64,000 nucleotides of DNA from Quillaja saponaria (GCA_029379385.1 CM055605.1:11815001-11879000); one strand, 5' to 3'; positions 1 through 11,943 are shown, counted from the stretch's first letter. The notes: generated by a model from the sequence alone, not told the origin. Numbers and translations are program-made.

Positions 1-878
1 AGGATACCCTGATTTAAAAATCATGAGAAATCCTGATTCTGATAAATATTTTTTAAAAAATTAAGTGCTCAGTCCTGGTGGGATGGATTGTGTACGGAGA
101 GTTAATTTGGTGTGCGAGCGCGTAAATGCCCGGCAGGGGGTGATACTGGTGTGCGGGACTGAGTTACTCGTTGACCTTTTGCTTGTTTAGTTGTTTGCCT
201 AATTATTAATTGGTCTGTATGATTTGGTTGCTGTTCAGAATGGTGAACTAAGTGAACTGTGATTGTATAATCATGTATGTGCATCACTAGATTTGAATAT
301 GAGTTGTGAATTATGATACTTGTGTTGTATGATGCTGGTACCCATAAAGTACATGATTTACTCACTGAGTCTTTGTGACTCACCCTTTCCATTGTGGTTA
401 TTTTTTTTAGTTTTCAGGAAATTGCTGTTGAGCGTTATATAGCGCTACCTGCCGACTCTGCAGCGGCATGGTATATCTCGGAAATCACACACTTGGAGCG
501 TAAAGGACAGTACTTGCAGTCGACTAAGGTGTCATGCATGGTTGTAATGGATACTGTGTTTATTATGGTGTTGTCTTATTTTGTTAGGAGTGGAGCTCCT
601 CTGCATATTATGGCATTACATTGTACTATTGACTTAAATCCAGGTTGCTTGCTTATATTATGGGTATGTTCCGCCGTACGGAGAACTCTTGCCAATATTT
701 TCATAAATCATTTATGTTTAACTGTTGGTACTAGATATTATTTTAACTATATAATATTTTGATAGTATTGATTTCAATGTATTTTTGAATTGTGAGGCAC
801 ACTACTTGCATATTCAGGGTTACGGGGGTATGGACAATCATTCTTCCGGCCAGTCATACCCTCACTTGGGGGTGTGAT
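1..878 (+). repeat. 3' part of a Ty3/gypsy LTR (family A), cut by the window edge
   Basis: This stretch matches the last ~850 bases of the long LTR at 27827-30371 block by block: the gtgctcagtcctggtggga block (64 onward; compare 29577), the gatgctggtaccc / gtacatgatttactcact block (about 331-365; compare 29832), a cttgcagtc block, and the terminal cagtcatacc...gggggtgtgata block (851-878; compare 30341-30371). It carries no gene; the reading frames in it are incidental. Its 5' part lies left of the window, so I cannot tell a solo LTR from the 3' LTR of a full element. The family is the large-LTR chromovirus described below. The 3' boundary at 878 is inferred from the place where homology to family A stops and homology to family B begins. 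Confidence 0.75.
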
Positions 879-2844
879 AGAATTAGATTAGGAGTTCCAA
901 AGAGAAAGTGTAGCTTATGGTCTTGAGATAATATTTAGAAAGTTTTGTAACCTAACTCCGAGTATATTTATCATTAAAACTGTTAGACTACAGCTAGGTT
1001 TGTGCTTTAGTCAGTCCAGATAACTTTGTTGGAGGTTGGGGCTTGAATTAACTTAGGACTTCTGAATAAGAATTTTTCCTAACATATTAAAGGACAAATC
1101 TAGAGCTTGGAAGGTTTTAATTTCATGTTATGTGTATTTGGAGGTGTTGGAAGTCATAGTTGTGATTTTTAAATCTTGATTGAACCTATTTTGGTGTAAC
1201 TAGGTTTGGAAGGTCTTAAAAAATAAATTAGGAGTGGGGTGCTGAAGATAAATTGTTTCTAACATCTTAATAAATTATATTGAAAAGTTTCATAATTCAA
1301 TTCCGAAGACTGAGAATTTTATAAGCACTGGAATCCAAGGTTGGCAACAAAAAATTATAAGTGTGCCCTGTTTATGTTCATGTGAGAAATTTAGTGGGTT
1401 CAAACTAATTTTAGGATAAATTTCTAAATAAGAAAAATAGCTAACTTACTAAAGATAATGTTTGAACTTTGTTTGTTGAAATTGATTAAGTATGTATTTT
1501 GAAATTAAACATATATCAAAGGTAGTTATGAAAATACTTAAGAGGGATTAACTTTAAATAAATACTTGAAACTTAATATCTATAAATTTTTGTAATTAAA
1601 AGGTTGTAACCTATAAAATTGTCAAACTAAGTAATACTTGAAAATTTTAATTGCAGCACCGAAAAATATTATTGAGTTAACGATGCACGTGAATGTAAGA
1701 TGAGGTGACGAGTAATGTCAATATACTGTGAGTGGTTAACTACTATTTTTTAGTTTCTAGATTAGTGTGTTTGATTGTTTTGATGTATTATGTGTGTGTG
1801 TGTGTGTTATAATGGTAAATAAAAATTGTATTGCCATGATTGACTTAAGTGAATTATATTGATGTGTGATCTTGTTTATGTTTGATAAGCACCAAAAAAT
1901 TAATTTTTTCAGAAATAATTTTTATTTCCAGAAAAGAATCTGGGTGCACTTATGATATTTTGAGATATTCTGATTTGATAAGTATTTTAAAATACTTGAG
2001 TAACTCAGCCCTGGTAGGTGGATTTGAAGAAGGCATGGAGATTTCAGTGATTCTGTATGTAATTTTGATTGGTGTGTGGGTGCAAAACTCTCTGGTGGGA
2101 GATATTGGTATGCGGGATTGAGTTAATTTATTGGCTCTTTGTATACTTTGAGTGTTTTGATTATTTTGTTTAAATTGTGATTAATTGATTTTACTATAAT
2201 TATATGTACATACGTGTATTGTAAAACTAAGATATGAAATATAGCTACTTGAGATAATTTAATTTAAATGTATTATTTATGCTTTGGATGATGCTAGTAC
2301 CATTTGAGTACGTTTTTTCACTTACTGAGATTATTTGATTTAAATGTATTCCTGATAAATACACTAATTGTTTTTATATTTTTTTTAGTAACAAGATTTC
2401 AGTATATTTCTTCGTCAAACTTATGACTTCCCAATAGCGTGTGGCAAGGTAATTCTTCGAAATCTCATACTCAAATTTAAGGATGAAAGTTTGCTATCAC
2501 ACTAGAACTGTGGGGTATCTGATTTTGTGTTATGTAACAATCTTGTTATTTATTGTTATGATGAGAATTGGAGCGGAGCTCCATGTGTATATTGGTGTTA
2601 TGTAAACTGGTTGAATGTGTATATTGGACATGTTCCGTTTGCAAGGTACCTTTGCCAAATTTTTCAATAAATGTTATGTTTTCAATAACAAGTCTATTTT
2701 TTTAATTTAATTGAGTATAGTTTTTTCTTGGTTTTAAATATGATTGTTTAAGAGTCATATGTGTCTAGTTGTGGTAAAGTTAGAGTTATGGAGGTTGGGT
2801 TATCCAATCCTCCTGCTAGTCATGTTTTCGTGTGGGGTGTAACA
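879..2844 (+). repeat. Older, diverged Ty3/gypsy LTR fragment (family B, copy 1)
   Basis: From 880 the sequence matches about 61075-63676. Examples are the block at 885-915 (compare 61082-61113), the taacatctt...tttcataatt block (1260-1295; compare 61287-61320), a tttctaaataagaaa block (1421; compare 61441), and a gatgctagtacc...gagtacg block (2289-2310; compare 62829). It ends ...ggtgtaaca at 2844, a plausible CA terminus. It shares layout with family A (ctcagccctggtagg at 2006) but is more diverged. No intact coding sequence is present. Its 5' half is missing, either deleted or lying left of the inserted family-A LTR. Confidence 0.7.
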
Positions 2845-3560
2845 TTCCTAGCCATGTTGATAAGTTTCAACAAAATATAGATTCTATGTATGCACTCTCT
2901 GATTTACCTAAACCGACACCTATTGTTCGCAAACCAAAATCTAAACTTGAGTCAACCATTATAGAGTCAAACCTCAATCCTAAAAAGTACCTACCAGTGT
3001 ATTGCAAGAAATTAACGACTTCATAGTTGAGCCTACTTTACTAGCATTAGATAATGATACTCATGCTAAGAAGCCAAAGATGCTCCTGAGCCGCTTACAA
3101 AATTGGATGGCTATGAGAAGCTACTATTTGACATACTGCTTCATTATTAATGTTTGAGTGTCAGGACCATTAAACTAATGATGTTCATAAGCTACTCGTT
3201 ATGGATAATGAGGTTAAAATTGTAGATATGATTGAGTTAATTGACATTCCAGATTTTCGTACTCATATTCTGAGGTTACAGTTGCAATTATGATTGACCT
3301 AGCTGATAGTCCAGAGTAGGGAGATACAGTTTCAGAGTAAGTTGTTGAGATTACCCATATTCCAAATGTTGAGCATATTGATTTTGTAATCCCAGTGCAG
3401 TTTCGGGTGTTCGTAATCCATGATAGAGTTCTTGCAAAGTTTTTTTTTAAATTTTTTTGCTACTTTCCCCAATTGGCAACAAAATTTTATTCATGAGATT
3501 CCTATTTCCCCCACTACAAAACTTAAGGTCGAGTTTTTTTCAACAAGAGAAAAATGAAGA
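2845..3560 (+). other. Coding-like remnant of unknown identity, probably retroelement-derived
   Basis: The segment is less AT-biased than its surroundings. It begins with an open frame of 64 codons (2832-3026) rich in P, K and S (for example DLPKPTPIVRKPKSKLE) and continues as shorter open stretches in shifting frames up to about 3560. The last part, with a run of cccccactacaaaa and an FSTREK-like frame, is reminiscent of the end of a plant retroelement pol region. I do not recognise a domain. It lies directly after the end of LTR B copy 1, so it could be that element's interior or the sequence it inserted into. Confidence 0.3.
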
Positions 3561-5452
3561 ATAATGAGATTACTATCATTTGGGAGTTTAAGATTATATT
3601 ATATTTTATTATGTAAAATTAGAATTTAGACTTGTTTAGTAGTATTTACTAGTATGCTTTTAGATTTTATGTTATTTATATTTGTATCCTAGGTTTTATT
3701 GTAGCAAGTATGTTATGCACTTTTTAAAGGATTTTTTGATAAATTGAATATTGATTGCATGTTTGAAAGTTTTCCAAACCTTACTTTCTTCTAATTCCCT
3801 CACGAATATTGCTTTTCTACCTATTCCTCCTCTTTCTCCCTCCCTCCTTTTTTTTTTTTTTTTTTATCAAATTTCCTCTAAATCACTATTTTTCCTTACT
3901 GTCCGGCATTAGTAACACTTTGATATTCAGTATGAGGAGATTGTTTTCACAATCTTGACATTCTTACCTTAAATCCACTTAACACAATATCATTTCCTAT
4001 AGTCTACAAATCTTTCTTTTACATCGAAGACAAACATCACTTAACCCTGACGTCATACACCTTACTTCGAATACCCTCATTATTCAGGAAATACCATGGT
4101 GCGGGTACAGAACCACGCTCTGTGGGATTGATCAATCTTAGTGTAAGTGTTTTTTAGATCTTGGGTTTGTTGATTTTGCATTTTAATCGCTAGTTTTGGA
4201 TAGGTTGTCATTTAGAATGTGCAAGTTTATTATGAGAATTGCTTGTATTGCAAGAAGCTAGTTATGAAATATATTTGTCGATAAAACAATATTAGATCCT
4301 TGATTATGAATTATTTGTTGTCATAGGTATTTTTTTTTATTGGTGATTAGCCAATTCTAAAGAATGAAAAGTTTCAAACTAGCATTTAATACCCACAATA
4401 CAATAAATGCAATATTATTTAATCATTGAAAATCATCTTTTTTCCAATATAATGTTGGAGTACAGAATGCTCAATTTTATTGTGTTGCTTCATATCAAGC
4501 ACTTTACAGCTAAGTAGCATATGAGAACATAAATAAAGAATGCCTGAAATATATGAACCTATATAAAACGTACTTATGCCAAATTAGAAATATATAATTT
4601 ATTTTTGGCAGTGCTTAAGCTATACAATAGGGATGCTTTTTCTTTTCTTTTTTATAAATCTCACCTCGAAATGTTCTAATAAAGCTTGGCTTGAAACTTT
4701 TAATCGAAAATTTCAAATTCTAACTAAATGGCATATATATTTTAGGTTACTAATCCATTAACTTTTGTAAACATATTTTAGAAGAGAAAAAGTAAATTGC
4801 AATGCAATTGGGTTAACTATTTTTGTATTTCTAGGGGAAAGGGGAAGGGATATCTACTTTAAAGTGGGGAGGGAAATTGCATACCATGGAAAAGGACCTA
4901 TTAGCTTCTTCTTTTTTTCAAACTCACTTTTGTTGTAGCAGTGTGCTTCTCCACCTGGAGTGCCTTGCTAGTTAAACTAACAACTGATTGGTGTTAATTG
5001 AATTTATAAGAGTTATGATACTCTTATTATGTCAAATTTAACGACTTCAATTATCTCCTCATAAAAGGCCATCAACACCTTTATTTTTATTCTTTTATTA
5101 AATGAAAAAAAGTAATAAAAAATAAAGTTCAAAAAACTAAAGTTGAAAGATCAAACTCACATCCATTACCCTTTTATGTGTCTAAGAAGTGAAATACAAT
5201 AGCCAGCTACAAGGACCAGGGAGGCGAACAAGGAGAAAATCTTAAGCCATCTATAATGTGTGTTAATAAATCTTTAAATGATCTAGGTTTCTTCTACATA
5301 AAAGTAGTAAAACCTTATATTTTGGAACAAATTCACAAATGATTTCAATTCAATTCATTTTAAATTATTTTGTAATGTTTGAAATAAATCATGATCATAT
5401 TAACAGAATTTAATGGAATTGATTGGAATGAATTATATAGTTTGGATTGTAA
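3561..5452. other. AT-rich intergenic DNA, nothing recognised
   Basis: The stretch has no long open frame and no clear repeat structure. It contains a pyrimidine-rich tract near 3770-3870, ending in a T-run at 3848-3866, and otherwise low-complexity AT-rich sequence. Confidence 0.5.
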
Positions 5453-5460
5453 GTATGACT

Positions 5461-7016
5461 TAGGGATGGCAATGGATCGGGTCGGTTCGGATATCCGACC
5501 TGATCCAAAGCATTTGGATAAGATATTTTTTTAAAAGTTGGATCTACAAGTCGGATAGGGTCTTTTATGAAAATGCCCTAAAGTTACTGGATCGGGTCGG
5601 ACAAAATCCGATCCAAACCATATTTCAGGTTCTTCATCGACGAAAGAATTCTCCAGCCTCCACCGATTGCTCAGTCTTGAAGATTCCTTTTTGTAGTTGT
5701 CTGGATTGAAGCTCTCCAGGTATGGCTTTGTCTATCCCTCAGTGTATTCTTCTTCTCCTACCCCCCTGCGACACCCTTTTTTTCTGCTAATCATCTGTTT
5801 TTAACTTCTGGGTTTTGGGTTTGTTTTCAAAACAAGAAAATTTCTGAAATTAGGCTTTTCTTTTAGTCTCTGGGATGAAGGGGTTTTTTGTTCTTTTAGT
5901 CTCTTCATTAGATGAAGGCGATATAAATCTAGATCTGTGAATTGGTTGTTAATTCATAGATCCATTAAGAAATCATCTTAAATACCGAGTCGTCTCAAAT
6001 TCTCTCTCTCAGTGCATTTCTTTGATTTGGGTCACTGGGCGTTGATGTGTTTCAGGTTCTCTGTTGTTTTCTAATTTATATAAATTCCTCTTTGGATAAT
6101 CTTTGTTTTGTTTTCTGTTTCAGTTGATTCTGTACAAGACCAGTAGTTAAATCAATCGACCTGGTCCACTTTCTGCCTGTATGTATGCGCACCCATTTCC
6201 AAGAGTCGCACAGGTATATAGATCGAATACTGACTTATTTTGTTGTATTTTCCTACAATTTCAATGGAATCTATAAACTCTAGTATACCAATTTTATTAG
6301 TTAGGTTCTTTTATGTTGTTGATTTATTTATGTAATCTTGTATCCTTGTTGTTTGTGTGAAGATTTTAGTGTTTGTGGTCGTGTTGATCTTCTATATGGA
6401 TATTCTCTTAAACACGATGGTGGGTGTTGTTTTCCATCCAGATTTTCTTAATCATCATGTGATAGAAACACAAGTGCCAAATATGTTTATCCATGGAAGT
6501 AGTCCACAACATCATAATGGAAATCTAGCCATTCTATCTGACATTTAGTAATTGGTATTGTCTAACTTTTTGTACTGTCTGATTCTTGAAACACTTGAGT
6601 ACTCATTAGTCATTAAGGGCTATTTGTTCCTTTGTATGGAATCTATGTATTAATAAATTATGTTTAGTCAAGCACTACTATTTTTTCTCAATTGTACTTT
6701 TGTTGCTGAAGAATTTTAATTAATGCGCCAGGGTAGCATATGTTTTACATACTATGTTGTGGAAGAATTTTAAAGTGGTTTCAAGAGCCTCTTGTCAAAC
6801 CCACAATGCCAATTTTTTTTTGTTAGCAGTAAGCAATTACTAGTACAGATTATTATAAAGAAAAAAAAAAAAGCATGCGTCGGATCTGGATCGGATCCTG
6901 GTCAAAGGCCTATGATCCATGGGTCAAAAATATTAGATCGGGTCTGATCCAAGACTCTTTGGATCACATATTGGATCAGGTCGGGTTGAACCCGATCTTG
7001 TCCATTGCCATCCATA
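5461..7016. mobile_element. Non-autonomous hAT-superfamily DNA transposon (1,556 bp)
   Basis: The left end reads tagggatggcaatggatcgg and the right end, read inward on the other strand, tatggatggcaatggacaag. The two form imperfect terminal inverted repeats. The element is flanked by an identical 8-bp duplication gtatgact (5453-5460 and 7017-7024), the hallmark length for hAT elements. Subterminal gatcgggtcgg/ggatc motifs cluster within about 150 bp of both ends, as hAT transposase binding regions do. The interior has no transposase; its longest open frames are under 70 codons. The perfect target duplication suggests a fairly recent insertion. Superfamily assignment rests on the duplication length and the TA-GGG start. 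Confidence 0.85.
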
Positions 7017-7024
7017 GTATGACT

Positions 7025-7539
7025 GCTAGAATTCAATTTATGTACTATCATAAAAAAGAAAAAGAATCAATTTAGTTTATTACTTTTACATAATTAACCT
7101 TATACTCTCTTTTTAAAGGTAAATAGCTCAATATATTCCTGTTCATCTTTTTTTTTATTAAAATAAAAAAGAAACAAAAACTATTCAACTAAGCCAAGAG
7201 CTGAATGAGAATGCATATTGTAGTAATGGAATTACAACATAACATATATTGTAATAGTGAAGGAGATCAATAAATCATTTGAATTTGAGTGGTCACCGAA
7301 ATTTATTAGTCTTGAAAAGTAAAACCACACACAAAAAATCACCATATTGTTATTAACAATACAAGTAAATGTGAAGATGAATATGAGGGATAACAGTGGA
7401 GGACACATGAGAGTGGCAGAGGGAACAGTTAGAGATCTGCGACTGAGGAGTGAGAAGACATGATGTGTTACTTAGAGTAATCATTTCATAGTTAATTCTA
7501 CGATTCTGCAATTCTACATATATACTTAACATACTATTT
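7025..7539. other. AT-rich spacer, nothing recognised
   Basis: No open frame or repeat structure stands out between the hAT element and the inverted LTR fragment. Confidence 0.4.
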
Positions 7540-8770
7540 GAGAACTAATTCTTCTTAAACATTTATCAAATATCTTAAAGTTGTGTTTAATTTTCTTGAA
7601 TATGTATGTATATATATGTTTATACATACACTAAAAAATCTCACATAACTCATAAATTTTCATTTTATTCATATTGTAAACATTGAATTCAAGTTAACTA
7701 GTTATCTAATTTTCATCAAAGCTTAAACTAAACCTTCTAATGTCAACATGTTTCCAATTCCAACTCTTAATTCATGTCTTTAACCTTCCTATATTCATAT
7801 ATTTGAATCCTAAACCTTCTATCTCTATAATTTCATGCAACTACCTTTATGTATTCATTGTTATTAGATCTTGATTCATGATTAAAAGTCTCCTACTCTC
7901 CTCATGTTCAAGCTTTTAATAACATAACAAGCATAAAACTTAACCTAAATGAATTCCAACTAATTCACCTAACTAAGAAATCACCACACCTAAACTCATA
8001 CAAGGCTCACGGCAAGAGGGAATTTTTTGCACTTCTTTCCCCCTTGCTGCCATGACACCCTAGAGTCACAAAACTTCCACCTTTTGATGTCCAATAACCT
8101 GCCATGAAGGGAGAATATGCAACCAAGTTGCTACCTCAAAATAGGGGACAACAGCTTGGTTGTTTAGCTTCAACCCTGGCTGCACACTTCCTCACACACA
8201 AACATACACCTACCCCCTTAAGGAAAACACAGTTAATAAGCAAGGCCAAACTTATACCTTTTAGCCACATAAGAAAACAGCCAGCAGAACAACACAAGAA
8301 GAGCATGCTGCCACCTTACAAGTTGCTACAACCCGTGCTTGAAAGGGGGAAGAAAGGTGTGACGACATGCATGAAAAAATTTCAAGATTCAAGCCACTAA
8401 GTTAACATGCTTCACGGGTTTCTCATGGGAGCTGAAAACAGGGTCACGGCAGAAAATGAGAAGAAAGATAAGGCAAAGTCTGTGCAAAAGTGTGAGGAAA
8501 GGAAAAAAACCAAATATAAAAATGTAGTCAAAGTTTTACTATAAATTTGCTGTTCAAATTTATTTTAATTCATATTTTTATATACTCAATCCACTTAATT
8601 CTCTTTACTTACACTATATTTTACACCTACAAAAATTTCACATATAACAAAAATCTAAAAGGATTAAAATCAAAGTCAAACCAATTCCTGGTGCACAATT
8701 ACTTTATACATGTATAATATATATATATATAAAGTTTTAAAACAAAATACTAACCTATGGAGTAATAACA
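7540..8770 (-). repeat. Inverted Ty3/gypsy LTR fragment, 5' half (family B-like, copy 3)
   Basis: Read on the - strand it begins tgttattactccataggtta at 8770, like the tgttataaccc / tgttataactc starts of the LTRs at 35422 and 59340. It then follows the same order of blocks: a tcttgccgtgagcc block (near 8004-8022) like gtgccgtgaacc at 36510; a ttagttaggtgaattagttgg block like 36548; and at the far end a taacttgaattcaatgttt block (near 7690) that matches 60658-60677. The 3' half of the LTR is missing. The 98-codon open frame at 8104-8400 lies antisense within it and is probably incidental. Confidence 0.6.
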
Positions 8771-9190
8771 AAACTCATAAAAAAATACATCAATACTATA
8801 TTTTATTTGTAGACTTATTATCTTTTAAAAATTTCAATAAAAAATAAAATTTTGGTCAAAAAGGAGAATTGGGAGAGAAAGAAGATGAGATTGATACAAT
8901 TTAAAATTTTTTTATATTAATTAATTATTTTCATATTTTATTTGTCAAAATATCATCACCAATCTAAATACAAAATAATATTGTTTCTATAAAATTAAAG
9001 TCTTATTTCAAATTTTTTTTATCCTATGCAGTAGAATTCACCAATCAGGTGATAAAACTTCATAAGATAAAAATATCTTATTTGATTTTTTTTTTTTTTC
9101 TGATTTACTAAATACAGACTTAATCAATTTCAACTTGTGATGGCGACGGTTGGGTTGAAATTGTCTTTCAGACCCAACAAAATGTTTAGT
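8771..9190. other. AT-rich upstream region of the PPR gene
   Basis: Low-complexity AT-rich sequence with a T-run near 9088-9099. I see no gene; it leads into the promoter of the gene starting at 9334. Confidence 0.4.
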
Positions 9191-9193
9191 GCA

Positions 9194-9204
9194 CTGTATA
9201 AAGA
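9194..9204 (+). promoter_or_regulatory. Possible TATA box of the PPR gene
   Basis: The motif ctgtataaaga lies about 135 bp upstream of the ATG at 9334 and is the only good TATA match in the proximal region. The transcription start would then be roughly 30 bp downstream, giving a 5' leader of about 100 bases. This is inference from position and motif only. Confidence 0.35.
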
Positions 9205-9333
9205 GCGGGGAAGTAAAAAAACGAAAAAAGCAAAAAGAAAAAGCTGAGGTGCCGTCGGTCTTTGATCGCCAAAAAGACCTAACACTGTCCTAGGTTTGCT
9301 TGAGAGCTCCCTCCCACTCAGTGAACGGGAAAA

Positions 9334-11121
9334 ATGTGGAGGTCGATGCTGGGAAGAGCTACGTACTACAGACGAGCGGCTCAGATCTTCCGTGCTTCTC
9401 AAGATGCGAAGGTAACTTCCTCTAAATCTCTTGTCCAAGCTGAAAGTCTCCATTTTCCAACATGGGCCGTCCCCAGAATATTCTTTTTGAGCAAGAACTA
9501 TAGGTTTTTCACCCAGGATTCAACAGAAACATGTGAATTTGAGTCACAACTATCTGATTCTTTGACAAACAATTTTTCCCCTGAAAATGAGATTCAAGGG
9601 GTTTCAGTGCATTCTTCTGTGGTTCCTGATGAACTTGGTGATGCCCAGACCCCTTTGAATGGGATTAATGAGGCTTATGAGGAACCATTTGATGAATTTA
9701 GCAGTGTTCATGTGGAAAGTTTGACTTCTGGTGATGGTGAAGAGGTGGTAGAGGAAGAGCTTTACAAGATTGATGTGGAGCAGTTGGAGAATGTACGGTC
9801 TCTTCTTCAGAGTACAGCTGATGGATCTTTAGAATCAAGTCTTGATAAAATGGGATTGACTCTACATGAAGATTTTGTAGTCCAAGTACTTGAAACTCCA
9901 CTTGTTTTGGGTGACAGTTTGATTAGGTTTTTCAAGTGGGCTTGGAAGGAAAAATCATTTAATGTCACAACCCGTGTTGTTTATTTGCTAACTCGGTCAA
10001 TATGCAGCAATCTTAAGAAGAAAGAATCCTACTGTTTGTGGGATTTGATTAGGGATATTGTGAAAAAGGAGAATGGAGTATTGAATGAGGAAATTCTTAA
10101 TGAACTGATAATCTCATTCTCAAAATTGGGTAAAGGAAAGGCTGCTTTGGAGGTGTTCAATGCGTTTGAGGAGCTTGGATGTGTCCCCAATGTGGATACC
10201 TACTACTTCACAATTGAAGCTCTTTGTAGGCGCCAATTTTTTGATGGGGCTTGGTCTGTTTGTGAGAATATGCTTGATGCAGGAATCTTGCCTGATGGTG
10301 AGCAAGTTGGTAAGATCATATCTTGGTTTTGTAAGGGGAGGAAAGCTAAAAATGCACATGTGGTCTATATGTTGGCAAAAGAGAAGAACCACTACCCACC
10401 TCTCTTTTCAGTTAAGCTTTTGATTGGCACACTATCTCGAGATGATGAAACCGTAAAATTAGCTTTTGAAATCTTGAATGATTTCTCTGGAGAGGTGAAG
10501 AAATATGCTATAAAGCCATTTTCAGCTGTTATTGGTGGTTTGTGTAGAATGAAAGACTTTAGTACGGCAAAAGATTTGCTCTTTAAGATGATTGCAGAGG
10601 GTCCACCTCCTGGAAATGCTGTCTTCAATTCTATTATTAATGGCTATTCTAAAGCCGGGGACATGGGAGAGGCACTGGAGATTGTGAAGCTGATGGAGAA
10701 TAGGGGTTTGAAACCAGATGTTTACACATATACTGTTATCATGAGTGGTTATGCAAGTGGTGGTCAGATGAAGGAGGCATGCCAAGTATTGAGAGAAGCC
10801 AAAAAGAACCATAAAAAACTGAGTCCTGTGACCTACCATACACTCATTCAGGGATATTGTAAACTCGGACAGTTTGACAAGGCTCTAAAGTTGTTGGCTG
10901 AGATGAAAGATTTTGGCGTTGAACCTAGTGTTGATGAATATGACAAGTTGATCCAATCTCTCTGCCTGAATGCTGCGGACTGGGAAACTGCAGAAAAGCT
11001 TCTGGAGGAAATGAAGGAGAAAGGCTTGTATCTCAAGGGGATTACAAGGGCTCTCATTGGAGCAGTCAAGGAGATGGAAAAGGAGGTAGCAAAGACTGAG
11101 GAAATAAGTGCAGTGGCCTAG
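9334..11121 (+). CDS. Mitochondrial-type P-class pentatricopeptide repeat (PPR) protein
   Basis: An uninterrupted, intronless frame of 595 residues, typical of plant PPR genes. The N-terminus (MWRSMLGRATYYRRAAQIF) is rich in R, S and A with no acidic residue in the first 20, consistent with a mitochondrial presequence. Residues ~60-145 are acidic and poorly structured. Helical repeats occupy ~195-575. The clearest 35-residue PPR units begin at about 253 (ILNELIISFSKLGKGKAALE), 287 (VDTYYFTIEALC), 431 (NAVFNSIINGYSKAGDMGEA), 466 (VYTYTVIMSGYASGGQ), 501 (PVTYHTLIQGYCKLGQ) and 533 (VDEYDKLIQSLC). No E, DYW or SMR domain follows, so it is P class. Such proteins bind organellar RNA and act in stability, splicing or translation; the RNA target cannot be read here. 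It resembles the Arabidopsis protein annotated At3g02650, as I recall it. The ATG at 9334 is the first in frame and gives the presequence. Confidence 0.93.
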   Translation: MWRSMLGRATYYRRAAQIFRASQDAKVTSSKSLVQAESLHFPTWAVPRIFFLSKNYRFFTQDSTETCEFESQLSDSLTNNFSPENEIQGVSVHSSVVPDELGDAQTPLNGINEAYEEPFDEFSSVHVESLTSGDGEEVVEEELYKIDVEQLENVRSLLQSTADGSLESSLDKMGLTLHEDFVVQVLETPLVLGDSLIRFFKWAWKEKSFNVTTRVVYLLTRSICSNLKKKESYCLWDLIRDIVKKENGVLNEEILNELIISFSKLGKGKAALEVFNAFEELGCVPNVDTYYFTIEALCRRQFFDGAWSVCENMLDAGILPDGEQVGKIISWFCKGRKAKNAHVVYMLAKEKNHYPPLFSVKLLIGTLSRDDETVKLAFEILNDFSGEVKKYAIKPFSAVIGGLCRMKDFSTAKDLLFKMIAEGPPPGNAVFNSIINGYSKAGDMGEALEIVKLMENRGLKPDVYTYTVIMSGYASGGQMKEACQVLREAKKNHKKLSPVTYHTLIQGYCKLGQFDKALKLLAEMKDFGVEPSVDEYDKLIQSLCLNAADWETAEKLLEEMKEKGLYLKGITRALIGAVKEMEKEVAKTEEISAVA

Positions 11122-11549
11122 ACTTTTAGCAGAACGTTTGAAGTGGCTCTAACTTGATGTGGAAGGCTGCATTTTTGTACTTCCTTTTTTAGTAGCAAAA
11201 TATATCTGGAATCTATTTTTAGTTTTACCGTCTTGATCCAAATGAGAAGGTAGAGGAATAGAAATACATGGTATTGCTAGTTGGAAATTTGTTGTGTGGA
11301 ATGATTGCTCCTGGCTTCTTCTTTGATACAAAGTGTGTAGGTTGATTAGGTTTGGAGTTTCCTTTTATAATAATGTTATTACCTATTTGAAATCTAATTG
11401 TTAAATTCAATTTCTGATGCTTTTGTGACTTTTTATTTTTATTCTAATTTCTTAGTAGTAGCAAGGAATTTCTTTTCATGGAGTTGGTTTTTTCAAATCC
11501 TCCACCAAAAAGAAAAAGAAATAAAGGAAGAAAGGAAGGGATGTCTGTA
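11122..11549. other. Probable 3' UTR and downstream flank of the PPR gene
   Basis: AT-rich, no coding signal. Candidate polyadenylation-type AT-rich stretches occur near 11185-11220 and 11370-11410. I cannot fix the transcript end. Confidence 0.4.
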
Positions 11550-11943
11550 ACTAAAATAAGTTTTCTGTTTATATGGTATTGGCAAGATGTAATTGTGAAA
11601 CTTTTGTTCAGCTGGCTTAAAGGCAGAAGTAGAAGCAGCAAACTAGCGTGGCAGGCTGCTTCTCCTTGTCTGATGTGGGTGATATGGCTTGAAAGGAACA
11701 ATCACATCTTCAATAATGAGGAAGCGTTTTTACTACACAAACTAAAAGGAGTTTTGTTAACTTATGGTTCCAATGGTTATCTATGTATCTACCATCGCCT
11801 CCTTAGAATTCCTTACAAACTTCTTAGATGGTTTGAGTTGTAATACTTAATCGTTATCTTTGCCTTCGGTGGTTTCAGGCCTCCTTCACTTGTATATTTT
11901 CAAGGTATCTCCTTTTAATAAAATTATTACTTATAAAAAAAAG
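11550..11943 (+). mobile_element. 5'-truncated LINE (L1-type) 3' end
   Basis: The + strand frame near 11630-11760 encodes KLAWQAASPCLMWVIWLERN followed by NNHIFNNEE. This matches the C-terminal tail after the reverse transcriptase zinc-binding region of plant L1 LINEs (pattern P-x-C-L-M-W-x-I-W-x-E-R-N). The sequence then runs to taataaaattattacttata and an A-run at 11934-11942, a LINE-like 3' end. Everything upstream (endonuclease, RT) is missing, as usual for 5' truncation. The left boundary is uncertain, and I could not find a convincing target duplication. Confidence 0.65.

Noticed and set aside
8104..8400. 98-codon frame as a small gene
   Set aside because: It lies antisense within an LTR fragment and has low-complexity composition.
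9130..9453. 107-codon open frame on the - strand over the PPR gene start
   Set aside because: It overlaps the promoter and presequence of a clear gene in the opposite direction and has no domain; incidental.
10120..10839. Several open frames opposite to or out of frame with the PPR coding sequence
   Set aside because: Shadows of the long PPR frame.
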